Shown: positions 33,612 through 40,884 of the stretch, in pieces
Numbering within the stretch: the first letter of the stretch is position 1
Layout: every line of letters begins with the position of its first letter
Assembly (NCBI GenBank): GCA_019752045.1
Contig: JAIEMP010000008.1
Span: 192,617 to 256,616 of the forward strand
Direction: 5' to 3'
Length of the DNA stretch: 64,000 nucleotides
From: Chitinophagaceae bacterium
GTDB taxonomy: Bacteria > Bacteroidota > Bacteroidia > Chitinophagales > Chitinophagaceae
Translations under genes and position numbers: made by a program
Notes under the pieces: model-generated
Told to the model about the DNA's origin: nothing
What the model saw: only the letters and a program-made list of their open reading frames with translations
Databases searched by the model: none

Positions 33612-34396
33612 TACCAGTTGCTGTTTGGATAAGTGCGTTGCATGTACTGCAATTCTGTTAAGATATAACCGAGCTGTTCTGTATGCACTCCTTTCTTGCC
33701 GCCCGGTTGCATGAAACTGTTTTCGGGTACAGGAAGTGTTGCTTCATCAAATACAGCCGTTACCTTTTCTGTCCATATTTGTTTCACAGCAGCAAGATCA
33801 ATTCCCATTGCAGTTTCATATTCTGCAGCTTCAAACAGTTCGCCGGTGTAGCGCCACAGTTCATCAATAGCATGGAGCATATGTTGATGACTTTCATCTG
33901 TGCCATCGCCCAAACGAACGACCCATTCACTGCTCCAACGAAGATGATAGGTGGTTTCTTTAATGGCTTTTGCTGCAATGGCTGCTAATTGTGCATCGTT
34001 GCTTTGCTGCAATTGCTGAAACAATAAATATTGAAACTGGCTGAAGAAAAACTGACGTAAAATGGTTTGTCCCCAATCGCCGTTCTGCAACTCAACGAGT
34101 AATAAATTTTTGAACTCACGTTCGGTTCGTAAGTAGGCTAAAGAATCTTCTGTCACCTCCCCAAGCCCCTCCAAAGGAGGGGTTTTAGCCCCCGATTCTT
34201 TTTTAGAGTCAGTTATTAATTGTGCAGCGTATTGATAAAAATTTCTTGATTGTCCGAGCAAGTCCAATGAAATATTAGTAATAGCAATATCCTGTTCAAG
34301 TATTGGTCCGTGGCCACACCACTCACTGTTTCGTTGCGAAAGAATGAGGGTTGTATCTGCAAGGTGAAGAAGGTAATCTGTTTGGTTATTCTGCAT
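33611..34396 (-). CDS. paaC: Phenylacetyl-CoA epoxidase structural subunit PaaC, with a repeat-encoded insertion
   Basis: 261 residues. Ferritin-like helical subunit that forms the heterodimer with PaaA but carries no metal site itself. Recognised by SQRNSEWCGHGPILE, LLGQSRNF, AIKETTYHLR and GGKKGVHTEQLG. Compared with E. coli PaaC (from memory), residues about 67-82 (ESGAKTPPLEGLGEV) are extra and fall exactly in the palindromic element at 34156-34198, in a surface loop between the first and second helical segments. The frame is intact, so the protein is probably functional. Confidence 0.92.
   Translation of the reverse strand: MQNNQTDYLLHLADTTLILSQRNSEWCGHGPILEQDIAITNISLDLLGQSRNFYQYAAQLITDSKKESGAKTPPLEGLGEVTEDSLAYLRTEREFKNLLLVELQNGDWGQTILRQFFFSQFQYLLFQQLQQSNDAQLAAIAAKAIKETTYHLRWSSEWVVRLGDGTDESHQHMLHAIDELWRYTGELFEAAEYETAMGIDLAAVKQIWTEKVTAVFDEATLPVPENSFMQPGGKKGVHTEQLGYILTELQYMQRTYPNSNW
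34156..34198 (-). repeat. Palindromic coding element, copy B, inside paaC
   Basis: On the coding (minus) strand: GAATCGGGGGCTAAAA, then the hairpin CCCCTCCTTTGGAGGGG, then CTTGGGGAGG. It aligns with copies A and C in the same orientation to the gene and the same frame, giving SGAKTPPLEGLGEV. Confidence 0.78.
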
Positions 34397-34399
34397 TCT

Positions 34400-34807
34400 T
34401 TAGGAATTGGGATTTTGTAATTTGGAATTAGGTTTGGCCGCAGCTTTCGATTTATCTAAATATCCGATATAGCCATTTGTAAGTTTAAAAACTAATTCGC
34501 ATTTCTCTTCGCCCGACTTTAAATCAGTTTCAGAAATATATTTTTCATCAAAGGCAGTTGTTAAATGTTCCATCGTTTCCGTAATTGAACCTCTTGCAAT
34601 AATGAAAAAATTTCGGGTATCTGTAAATGTATATCTGCCATAACCTTCGGCCATATTTCTTGTAATTGAACGGGAGGAATCAACTATCTGAGATGTAAGG
34701 AGGAATTTCTCATCTTTTGGAAAACTCTTTACTAATTCTGATATGTACATTCTTAATTTTCTTGCTTCTTTGTAACACTCCAGATCTTTATATCCTTTGT
34801 AATTCAT
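34400..34807 (-). CDS. Four-helix bundle protein of the S23/avd type
   Basis: 135 residues. MNYKGYKDLECYKEARKLR and SITRNMAEGYGRYTFTDTRNFF are the family's two conserved blocks. The first is a four-helix bundle opening, the second the NxAEGxGR motif. Related proteins are encoded in intervening sequences of 23S rRNA genes and as accessory Avd in diversity-generating retroelements. Free-standing copies are abundant and of unknown function. The last residues (NSKLQNPNS) are encoded by the flanking repeat. No reverse transcriptase is nearby. It cuts the paa operon without closing its transcription direction. Confidence 0.85.
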   Translation of the reverse strand: MNYKGYKDLECYKEARKLRMYISELVKSFPKDEKFLLTSQIVDSSRSITRNMAEGYGRYTFTDTRNFFIIARGSITETMEHLTTAFDEKYISETDLKSGEEKCELVFKLTNGYIGYLDKSKAAAKPNSKLQNPNS

Positions 34808-34812
34808 AAGTT

Positions 34813-34857
34813 AGCCGGAATTGTTTTCCCAATTCCTTTTTCCAAATTACAAATTCC
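34813..34857 (-). repeat. 45-bp direct repeat, copy 1 (S23 cassette flank)
   Basis: Begins AGCCGGAATTGTTTTCCC and ends CCAAATTACAAATTCC. 42 of 45 bases match copy 2 at 34927. A/T-rich run of TTCC words. Confidence 0.85.
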
Positions 34858-34926
34858 TTGATTTTCTTCATGTGCTTTTCGAAGTTTTTCTGCAACTTGT
34901 TATAATAATAAATTTAAATTCTATCA

Positions 34927-34971
34927 AGCTGGAATTGTTTTCCTAATTCCTTATTCCAAATTACAAATTCC
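34927..34971 (-). repeat. 45-bp direct repeat, copy 2 (next to paaB stop)
   Basis: Differs from copy 1 at three positions (4, 18, 27 of the repeat). Between the copies lie 69 nt (34858-34926) without a recognisable gene. Confidence 0.85.
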
Positions 34972-34979
34972 CAGCCGCC

Positions 34980-35366
34980 CTACATATGCTTCACCTCATC
35001 AGGTAAATCATAAAATGTTGGATGACGATATACTTTATCATTTGCAGGATCGTATAAACTTTCTGCTTCATCAGGATTGCTGGCATGAATGTATTTGCTT
35101 TCAACCACCCAGATGCTTACACCTTCCATGCGTCTTGTATAAACATCACGTGCATTTTCAATGGCCATTTGTGCATCTGCAGCTTTTAAACTACCCACAT
35201 GTTTATGATCAAGACCTTGCTTGCTGCGGATGAATACTTCCCAGAGAGGCCATGCGGCCCCCCCACCCCCCAAAGGGGGGATTTCAGAGCCCGCATTAAT
35301 TGGGTCTCCTCCTGAATTACTGTCAGGTATATCTCCATAATAAAAACATCTTATTTGAAAATTCAT
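34980..35366 (-). CDS. paaB: Phenylacetyl-CoA epoxidase subunit PaaB with an unusual N-terminal extension
   Basis: 128 residues. From residue 40 on it matches PaaB (WPLWEVFIRSKQGLDHKHVG, ENARDVYTRRMEG, SIWVVES, DKVYRHPTFYDLPDEVKHM). PaaB bridges two PaaAC heterodimers. E. coli PaaB (about 95 residues) begins almost directly at this WPLYEVF block, so about 35-40 N-terminal residues are extra. They are encoded by palindromic repeat C and a second small palindrome (CCTGAATTACTGTCAGG, 35311-35327). No in-frame ATG nearer the conserved part was found, so either the extension is translated or a non-ATG start is used. Confidence 0.88.
   Translation of the reverse strand: MNFQIRCFYYGDIPDSNSGGDPINAGSEIPPLGGGGAAWPLWEVFIRSKQGLDHKHVGSLKAADAQMAIENARDVYTRRMEGVSIWVVESKYIHASNPDEAESLYDPANDKVYRHPTFYDLPDEVKHM
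35256..35294 (-). repeat. Palindromic coding element, copy C, inside paaB N-terminal extension
   Basis: Coding (minus) strand GCGGGCTCTGAAATCCCCCC, TTTG, GGGGGGTGGGGGG. It aligns with copies A and B in orientation and frame and encodes AGSEIPPLGGGGAA. Confidence 0.72.
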
Positions 35367-35387
35367 CTTTTAAAATTTTAAGATTAC

Positions 35388-36365
35388 TTAGGCTGCTGCT
35401 AAAGCCCCTCCTTTGGGGTCCCGATAGCTATCGGGATGGGGTTTCTTCCTTTTCTCCGCATGCGCTGCCGCTGCTTCACGAACCCACTTGCCTTCTTCGT
35501 GTGCTTTACGGCGGGCAGCTAATCGTTGTTTGTTACAGGGGCCGTTTCCTTTCACCACATTCCAGAATTCGTTCCAGTCAATTTCACCAAAATCATAATG
35601 ACCACGCTCTGCATTCCATTTCAAATGCGGATCGGGCAAGGTCATACCTAATAATTTCACCTGTTCAACAGCCATATCTACAAACTGCTGACGAAGTTCA
35701 TCATTCGTTTTGCGTTTGATCTTCCACTTCATGCTCTGATCACTGTTGGTGCTTTCACTATCCTTTGGTCCAAACATCATCAGGCTCGGCCACCACCATC
35801 TGTTGATGGCATCCTGACACATGGCTTTTTGTTCAGCAGTTCCTTTTGATAAAACCAGCAACGATTCAAAACCCTGGCGTTGATGAAAACTTTCTTCTTT
35901 ACAAATACGCACCATGGCCCGGGCATAGGGTCCGTAACTGGTGCGGCATAACATTACCTGATTTAGAATGGCAGCACCATCCACTAACCAACCGATGGCG
36001 CCCATATCGGCCCATGTTAAAGTGGGATAATTAAAGATGGAAGAATATTTCGCTTTTCCGCTGTGCAAGTCGTCGATCATTTGCTCCCGACTCATGCCCA
36101 ATGTTTCAGCAGCACAATAGAGATACAAACCATGACCGGCTTCGTCCTGCACTTTAGCCATCAAAATAGCTTTGCGTTTGAGCGATGGAGCACGGCTGAT
36201 CCAGTTTCCTTCGGGCAACATGCCAACAATTTCACTGTGTGCATGCTGACTGATCTGCCGAATATTTGTTTTACGGTATGCATCGGGCATCCAGTCCTTT
36301 GGCTCAATCTTCGTTTCCTGATCAATCTTATACTGAAAGAGTTCTTCAAAATCCTGTACAGGCAT
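35388..36365 (-). CDS. paaA: Phenylacetyl-CoA epoxidase catalytic subunit PaaA
   Basis: 325 residues. Diiron carboxylate motifs [10 protein letters not shown] and [13 protein letters not shown] (two ExxH), with [25 protein letters not shown] at the start and [19 protein letters not shown] near the end, all typical of PaaA. It inserts one oxygen atom into the ring of phenylacetyl-CoA using O2 and electrons from PaaE. The last roughly 17 residues ([17 protein letters not shown]) lie in palindromic element D and appear to be an addition to the usual C-terminus. Confidence 0.95.
   Translation of the reverse strand: MPVQDFEELFQYKIDQETKIEPKDWMPDAYRKTNIRQISQHAHSEIVGMLPEGNWISRAPSLKRKAILMAKVQDEAGHGLYLYCAAETLGMSREQMIDDLHSGKAKYSSIFNYPTLTWADMGAIGWLVDGAAILNQVMLCRTSYGPYARAMVRICKEESFHQRQGFESLLVLSKGTAEQKAMCQDAINRWWWPSLMMFGPKDSESTNSDQSMKWKIKRKTNDELRQQFVDMAVEQVKLLGMTLPDPHLKWNAERGHYDFGEIDWNEFWNVVKGNGPCNKQRLAARRKAHEEGKWVREAAAAHAEKRKKPHPDSYRDPKGGALAAA
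35395..35444 (+). repeat. Palindromic element, copy D, at the 3' end of paaA, with nested palindrome
   Basis: Plus strand reads GCTAAAGCCCCTCCTTTGGGG, which matches the opening of copies B and C in the opposite orientation to the host gene. It is then followed by the perfect palindrome TCCCGATAGCTATCGGGA (35419-35436) and TGGGG. Read as a nested insertion of one palindrome in another. Confidence 0.6.
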
Positions 36366-36441
36366 GGCGTATCATTTGAATCACAAATTTAATGAAAGCT
36401 AACGCCTGTTTGGAATTTTTGTTGAAGAGTATGGTGAAAGA

Positions 36442-37524
36442 TCATTTCACATCAAAATCTACCACTACTTTTTCAGTTTTTGGATGGCTTTGGCAGGTAA
36501 GGATAAAACCCTGTTCAACTTCTTCCTGCTCCAAACCCCAATGCACATCCATACTTACTTCACCTTCCAGCAGTTTGGCTTTGCAGGTACAGCACACACC
36601 ACCTTTGCAGGCATAAGGCACATCGGCTCCTTGCTGCATCGCCGCATCAAGAATGGTTGTATCGCTGTTCAGCGGAATAGAAAAATCAAAACTCCTTCCA
36701 TCTAACTTAACGGTGATATTACTTTTGGGTCCTTCTTCGCTTGCAGCTTGTGGCTTGTGGCTTGCAGCTTTCTTCTGTCCCGGTGTAGTAAACAACTCAA
36801 AGTGAATATTCTTTTCAGCAATGCCGTTGCTTTCTAAAAATTCTTTTACGGAGAAGATCATCTCTTCCGGTCCGCAGATAAAAAACTCATCGGCTGATTT
36901 TATATCCAGCAGTTTATTGAACAATGCGTTGCACTTGTCTTTGGTGATGCGTCCAAAATTGAGATCGGCATCTGTTTTTTCCCTGCTTAATATATGGATG
37001 AGGTTAAAGCGGTTGATGTATTTATTCTTCAATCCTTCCAGCTCTTCAAAGAAGATAATGGACGAGCGGGTTTTATTTCCATACACTAACGTGAATGTAC
37101 TGTTGGGTTCAGTTGCCAGTGTTGTTTTGATGATGGACAGAAGCGGGGTGATACCGCTGCCTGCAGCAAACGCCATGTAATTTTTTTTGTTGGCTGCATC
37201 AAGTGTGGTGTAAAAGCGGCCGATGGGAGGCATTACCTCCAGAACATCGTTGGGCTGCAATGCATCATTGGCAAAAGTTGAAAACAAACCACCATCTACT
37301 TTCTTAATAGCAACTTTCAGTTGATGTTCAGAAGGACTGCTGCAAATAGAATAGGTACGACGAACCTCTTCGCCATTAATGGTTGCACGCATGGTAAGGC
37401 TTTGCCCCTGTGTAAAGCTGAACTCCTCTTTTAAATTTTCAGGAACATGAAATAAAACAGAAACACAATCGCTGGTTTCTTTTTTTACGGCTTTAACTTT
37501 CAGCGCATGAAAATGGATAGACAT
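36442..37524 (-). CDS. paaE: Phenylacetyl-CoA epoxidase reductase subunit PaaE
   Basis: 360 residues (E. coli 356). FAD-binding RRTYSICSSP, NAD-binding FAAGSGITPLLS and YGNKTRSSIIF, CGPEEMI, then a C-terminal plant-type [2Fe-2S] ferredoxin domain with CKGGVCCTCK and a later Cys in LTCQSHP. It passes electrons from NADPH to the PaaA diiron centre. The linker (AASHKPQAASEE) is encoded by an unrelated repeat at 36739-36770. First gene of the paaE-A-B-C-D run. Gap to paaA is 76 nt. Confidence 0.94.
   Translation of the reverse strand: MSIHFHALKVKAVKKETSDCVSVLFHVPENLKEEFSFTQGQSLTMRATINGEEVRRTYSICSSPSEHQLKVAIKKVDGGLFSTFANDALQPNDVLEVMPPIGRFYTTLDAANKKNYMAFAAGSGITPLLSIIKTTLATEPNSTFTLVYGNKTRSSIIFFEELEGLKNKYINRFNLIHILSREKTDADLNFGRITKDKCNALFNKLLDIKSADEFFICGPEEMIFSVKEFLESNGIAEKNIHFELFTTPGQKKAASHKPQAASEEGPKSNITVKLDGRSFDFSIPLNSDTTILDAAMQQGADVPYACKGGVCCTCKAKLLEGEVSMDVHWGLEQEEVEQGFILTCQSHPKTEKVVVDFDVK
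36739..36770. repeat. GCTTGCAGCTTG-type tandem repeat within paaE linker
   Basis: Three irregular copies of the word GCTTG(C/T)(A/G)GCTTG in tandem (GCTTGCAGCTTGTGGCTTG and so on). It is read through in frame in the linker between the reductase and ferredoxin domains. Confidence 0.6.
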
Positions 37525-37574
37525 ATAGCAATCAAAAAAAATGAATTCTTATTAGTATCGTTAACCGCTTTTAT

Positions 37575-38129
37575 TTAGTTTGAATAGTCGGGCTCGTAGG
37601 TTTTCAGCAACTCATCTAAACGTACGCCCACTGCTGTTTTATTCAAAGGTGCATGCAGATCGGGTGACAGATCTTTAAACAGTTGTTTCATTTTTTCTTC
37701 ATTACCGTTTGAAAGGCGAATGAATTTCCATGTTTTACCTTCATCAAACGAAACGCCAATATTTGAACTTACACTGCTTACAACAGTAGAGTCAACCGTC
37801 ATTTCAAGATAACTCTCCACAATACACTGCCATTGATTTTTATATCGAAGCAACTGCAGTACATTTCCGGATGCACTTTTATTGACTACCGCATCTTCCA
37901 TGCTGCTCATTTGCTTTTCAAGAAAATCAGTAAAGTTTTTATCGCCACCCATCATCTTCACTAAATCAGGATGCATATATTTTGTAAAAGCGCCCCAGTC
38001 TTTACGCATAAACGTTGCAGACACACTATCCATACCTGTCTTGATGTTTTGTTTAATCAAAACACTGTCTGTTTGAGCCTTTAGCTGTAAACTTTGCAGG
38101 CACACGAAGAATAACAAAAGATATTTCAT
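37575..38129 (-). CDS. Secreted protein, NTF2-like fold likely
   Basis: 184 residues with a signal peptide (cleavage after KAQ). The segment MRKDWGAFTKYMHPDLVKMMGG followed by FLEKQMSSME resembles the conical-barrel NTF2-like fold, and later beta strands (YKNQWQCIVESYLEMTV, GKTWKFIRL) agree. No catalytic residue pattern was recognised. It lies between the TetR gene and paaE on the same strand. Involvement in the pathway is not evident. Confidence 0.6.
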   Translation of the reverse strand: MKYLLLFFVCLQSLQLKAQTDSVLIKQNIKTGMDSVSATFMRKDWGAFTKYMHPDLVKMMGGDKNFTDFLEKQMSSMEDAVVNKSASGNVLQLLRYKNQWQCIVESYLEMTVDSTVVSSVSSNIGVSFDEGKTWKFIRLSNGNEEKMKQLFKDLSPDLHAPLNKTAVGVRLDELLKTYEPDYSN

Positions 38130-38172
38130 TGGTAACGCAAAAAATTAAATGCAAGAAAAAGAAGTGGATATA

Positions 38173-38763
38173 TTATTTTCTTAGCCCGTCAATCATAATC
38201 AACACCATATTGTCTTCCAGTTCAGCACCGCTGATCTTGGCAGTAGAACGATGCCAGCTTTCTATTCCGCTTACAGAATGCAAGAGAATAACAACGGCAG
38301 TAGGAGCATCAATTTTTTTGATCTCGCCTTTTTTCATTCCTTCTTCAATAATGGCGGCAAAACGTTTCCGGTAATTGCGGCGTTGTATGCGAAAGTTGGA
38401 CAGATAGGGTTCATCCAGGTGTTTCCATTCTCTGTCGCTCACAATTACTTCTTCGTAATTATCAATCATCTGCTGAATATGGAAACGTAGCAGGGTTTCA
38501 ACTTTTTTAATAGGTGTTAAACTGCCGGTTTCCACTTCATCAAAATGTGAGTTGAAACGATTGGCTACGTTAAAACAAACTGACTCCAGAATCTCGTTCT
38601 TGGAACGGATATGATTGTAGAGACTCGCTGCTTCAATTCCTAAATTTTCTGCTAAGTCTCTCATGCTGGCTGCTCCAAATCCTTTTTCACGAAAAAGAGC
38701 AGCACCTGCTTTTACAATCAGGTCTTTGCGGTTGCCGTTTTTTGGCACTTTCAGTTTTCCCAT
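38173..38763 (-). CDS. TetR/AcrR-family regulator, probable regulator of the paa genes
   Basis: 196 residues. N-terminal helix-turn-helix with GFGAASMRDLAENLGIEAASLYNHIRSKNEIL, the classic TetR DNA-binding domain, then a helical ligand-binding domain (about 60-196). Its place upstream of paaE and same orientation suggest a PaaR-type repressor responsive to phenylacetyl-CoA, which is inference from position. A -7 element (TATTTTTG) is at 38768-38775. Confidence 0.82.
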   Translation of the reverse strand: MGKLKVPKNGNRKDLIVKAGAALFREKGFGAASMRDLAENLGIEAASLYNHIRSKNEILESVCFNVANRFNSHFDEVETGSLTPIKKVETLLRFHIQQMIDNYEEVIVSDREWKHLDEPYLSNFRIQRRNYRKRFAAIIEEGMKKGEIKKIDAPTAVVILLHSVSGIESWHRSTAKISGAELEDNMVLIMIDGLRK

Positions 38764-38767
38764 ACTT

Positions 38768-38775
38768 CAAAAATA
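38768..38775 (-). promoter_or_regulatory. -7 promoter element (TATTTTTG) of the TetR gene
   Basis: Exact TAnnTTTG match on the minus strand, ending 4 nt before the ATG, implying a leaderless or very short-leader transcript. Confidence 0.45.
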
Positions 38776-38870
38776 GAGAGTTTAGCTGGCTTTTCTTTAA
38801 AATACCCAACAGGCGGTATTGATTTGCCTCAGGCGCAGAATTAATTTTACTCTACCAAAAAACAAACAAC

Positions 38871-39344
38871 ATGAAACAGAAACTCTTCTTCATTGCATTG
38901 ATCTGTGGCGCTTTTACAGTTGTTGCACCGGTTACTGCAAAAGCCCAAAGCGATTACTATTATTACGAAAGCATTTCAAACCCAAGCAAAACAATCAATT
39001 TTTTAATAGGGGTGTATGTGAATAACAACCAGTTTATTACTCGTGATGATGGTACAGGATACACTAAGATAAAGATGGCCGTTATTAACCAGGAAGGGGC
39101 TAACCCTTTAAAGTGGAGCGATTACAAAATTTACATTAAGTTGAAAAACAACGAAATGTTTTATAACTATACCACTAAAGCAGAATCCGGCGATCTGGCT
39201 TGCAGCTATACTGTACAGGCCGGGGAGAGTCATATACAATACATTTGTTTTGATAAAGCATTTGATATCGGGCAGATTGATATGGTCTGGTTGGGTATGA
39301 GCGATAATAAGTTTTTCGACCTTGTCCGCAGCGACAAGAAATAA
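38871..39344 (+). CDS. Secreted protein of unknown function
   Basis: 157 residues with a signal peptide (cleavage after AKAQ). The mature part begins SDYYYYESISNPSKT and has alternating beta strands with aromatic residues, plus three Cys-containing segments (LACSYTV, YICFD). It is probably a small envelope beta sandwich. No family recognised. Divergent from the TetR gene. Confidence 0.6.
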   Translation: MKQKLFFIALICGAFTVVAPVTAKAQSDYYYYESISNPSKTINFLIGVYVNNNQFITRDDGTGYTKIKMAVINQEGANPLKWSDYKIYIKLKNNEMFYNYTTKAESGDLACSYTVQAGESHIQYICFDKAFDIGQIDMVWLGMSDNKFFDLVRSDKK

Positions 39345-39429
39345 AGCAGAGTTTTGATTTTCATAGAAAGCGTTGCCATTGTGCGGCGCTTTTTTTATTG
39401 CAGTGTAGCGCAGGTATGCCCGTTAACAT

Positions 39430-39437
39430 TACCTTTG
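39430..39437 (+). promoter_or_regulatory. -7 promoter element (TACCTTTG) of the PfkB-family gene
   Basis: Exact TAnnTTTG match, 37 nt before the ATG at 39475. -33 element unclear. Confidence 0.45.
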
Positions 39438-39474
39438 CCGTCCTGTAAGTAAACGGGATTAAAAAACTTTTTTT

Positions 39475-40398
39475 ATGTCTTTAGTAGTTGTTGGTTCAAT
39501 GGCGTTTGATGCAATTGAAACCCCTTTTGGTAAAAGCGACCGGATCATTGGCGGTGCTGCCACTTATATTGCATGGAGTGCATCCAATTTTACCCAGCCC
39601 ATCAAACAGCTTTCCGTTGTTGGGGGCGATTTTCCAAAAGAAGAACTGCAGTTGCTGGAGGAAAGAGGTGTTACAACAGAAGGCGTAGAAATTAAAGAAA
39701 ACGAAAAATCATTTTTCTGGAGTGGCAAGTACCACCTGGATATGAATACCCGTGACACGCTGGATACACAGTTAAATGTGTTGGCCAATTTTAACCCGGT
39801 GGTTCCTGATTCTTATCAGGATTGTGAGTTTTTAATGTTGGGCAACCTGGTTCCGGCAGTGCAACATGCGGTGATCAGTCAAATGAAAACCAAACCCAAG
39901 CTGGTGGTACTGGATACCATGAATTTCTGGATGGAAACCGCCATGGCTGATCTGGAAAAAGTATTAAGCAAAGTGGATGTGCTGATGGTAAACGACAGTG
40001 AAGCAAGACAATTGAGTGCACAGTTCTCTTTAGTGAAAGCAGCAAAGGTGATCATGGAGATGGGCCCCAAATATCTCGTCATCAAAAAAGGAGAACATGG
40101 TGCTTTGTTGTTTCATGAAGACAAAGTATTTTTCGCTCCCGCATTACCGCTAGAAGAGGTATTTGACCCAACCGGTGCAGGTGATACCTTTGCAGGTGGT
40201 TTTATTGGTCATATTGCCAAAACCAAAGACATCAGTTTTGAAAATATGAAAACAGCTATCATTGTAGGTAGTGCTATGGCCAGTTTTTGTGTAGAGAAAT
40301 TCGGTACTACACGGTTGAAAGAAATTTCAAAAGAAGATATTGCATCACGTATACAGCAGTTTGTACAGTTGGTGAATTTTGATATTGAGCTGGTGTAA
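39475..40398 (+). CDS. PfkB-family carbohydrate/nucleoside kinase
   Basis: 307 residues of the ribokinase fold. GGAATYIAWSASNF near the N-terminus (sugar-binding Gly-Gly) and the signature DPTGAGDTFAGGF with the catalytic Asp near residue 250. Substrate could be a sugar, a nucleoside or a related alcohol. Sequence alone does not decide. A terminator follows at 40425. Confidence 0.88.
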   Translation: MSLVVVGSMAFDAIETPFGKSDRIIGGAATYIAWSASNFTQPIKQLSVVGGDFPKEELQLLEERGVTTEGVEIKENEKSFFWSGKYHLDMNTRDTLDTQLNVLANFNPVVPDSYQDCEFLMLGNLVPAVQHAVISQMKTKPKLVVLDTMNFWMETAMADLEKVLSKVDVLMVNDSEARQLSAQFSLVKAAKVIMEMGPKYLVIKKGEHGALLFHEDKVFFAPALPLEEVFDPTGAGDTFAGGFIGHIAKTKDISFENMKTAIIVGSAMASFCVEKFGTTRLKEISKEDIASRIQQFVQLVNFDIELV

Positions 40399-40424
40399 GT
40401 GTTAATCTAGTTTCAAAATAAATC

Positions 40425-40448
40425 AACCCGGTTTTTCCGGGTTTTTTT
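40425..40448 (+). terminator. Terminator of the PfkB gene
   Basis: Stem AACCCGG / CCGGGTT with a 5-nt T loop and T-run. Confidence 0.85.
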
Positions 40449-40461
40449 GTAACTTGTAAGT

Positions 40462-40677
40462 ATGAAAATTGCCTTAAAAAATATCATTTGGCTGGAAGGC
40501 GAGACTTATGTAGCACAATGCCTTAATGTGGATGTGTCCAGTTTTGGTTACACAAAAGAAGAAGCGCTCTCCAATCTGGAAGAAGCGCTGGAGCTTTATT
40601 TTGAAGATATGCCCGTTTCTGAAATTCAACTGATAGAAAATGCAGAAATAGTTACTACCTCTTTTGAGCATGTCTAA
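40462..40677 (+). CDS. hicB: HicB-family antitoxin
   Basis: 71 residues with the HicB partial RNase H-like fold: MKIALKNIIWLEGETYVAQCLNVDVSSFGYTKEEALSNLEEALELYF. The order here is hicB then hicA. HicB binds and blocks HicA, and in longer forms it also represses the operon. This short form has no obvious DNA-binding domain. The downstream toxin gene starts inside its last codons (ATG at 40670) and is frameshifted. Confidence 0.85.
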   Translation: MKIALKNIIWLEGETYVAQCLNVDVSSFGYTKEEALSNLEEALELYFEDMPVSEIQLIENAEIVTTSFEHV

Positions 40678-40881
40678 ATTATATTCTTCAGATCATATTT
40701 AAAAGTACTTGAGAAAAATGGATTTGTTTTTGTTTCTCAAAAAGGCAGTCATATAAAATACAGAAAGCAAGGATCGCCGGTTCTTACTGTAATTGTTCCT
40801 GCCGGGAGAAAACAAATACCCGTTGGTACCTTTAATTCAATTGCAAGGCAAAGTGGATTAAGCAAAGAGTCTTTCGAATAA
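40670..40881 (+). pseudogene. hicA: hicA toxin with a one-base deletion
   Basis: Frame 1 gives MSKLYSSDHI and then TAA. From codon 11 on, the next frame continues the family sequence KVLEKNGFVFVSQKGSHIKY and on to QIPVGTFNSIARQSGLSKE to a stop at 40879-40881. The distance ATG to stop is 212 nt, one base short of 71 codons. The expected sequence ATTTTAAAAGTA is present as ATTTAAAAGTA, so a single T is missing in a homopolymeric tract. The catalytic His (GSHIKY) is otherwise intact. Either a real inactivation, a sequencing error, or less likely programmed frameshifting. Confidence 0.8.
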
Positions 40882-40884
40882 ATT

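Larger units (their letters stand above)
34397..34971. mobile_element. Four-helix-bundle (S23) gene cassette between paaB and paaC, with repeats at its borders
   Basis: The stretch from just upstream of the paaC ATG to 9 nt before the paaB stop holds an S23-type gene and three copies of one repeat: an inverted partial copy at 34400-34432 (its core TTTGTAATTTGGAATTAGG is the complement of the direct copies) and two direct 45-bp copies at 34813 and 34927. Genes paaB and paaC are normally adjacent, so the segment looks inserted. Whether it moved as a unit is inference. Confidence 0.55.

Noticed and set aside
34813..34971. CRISPR-like array
   Set aside because: Only two 45-bp copies with 69 nt between and no Cas genes. 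Better explained as cassette-border repeats.
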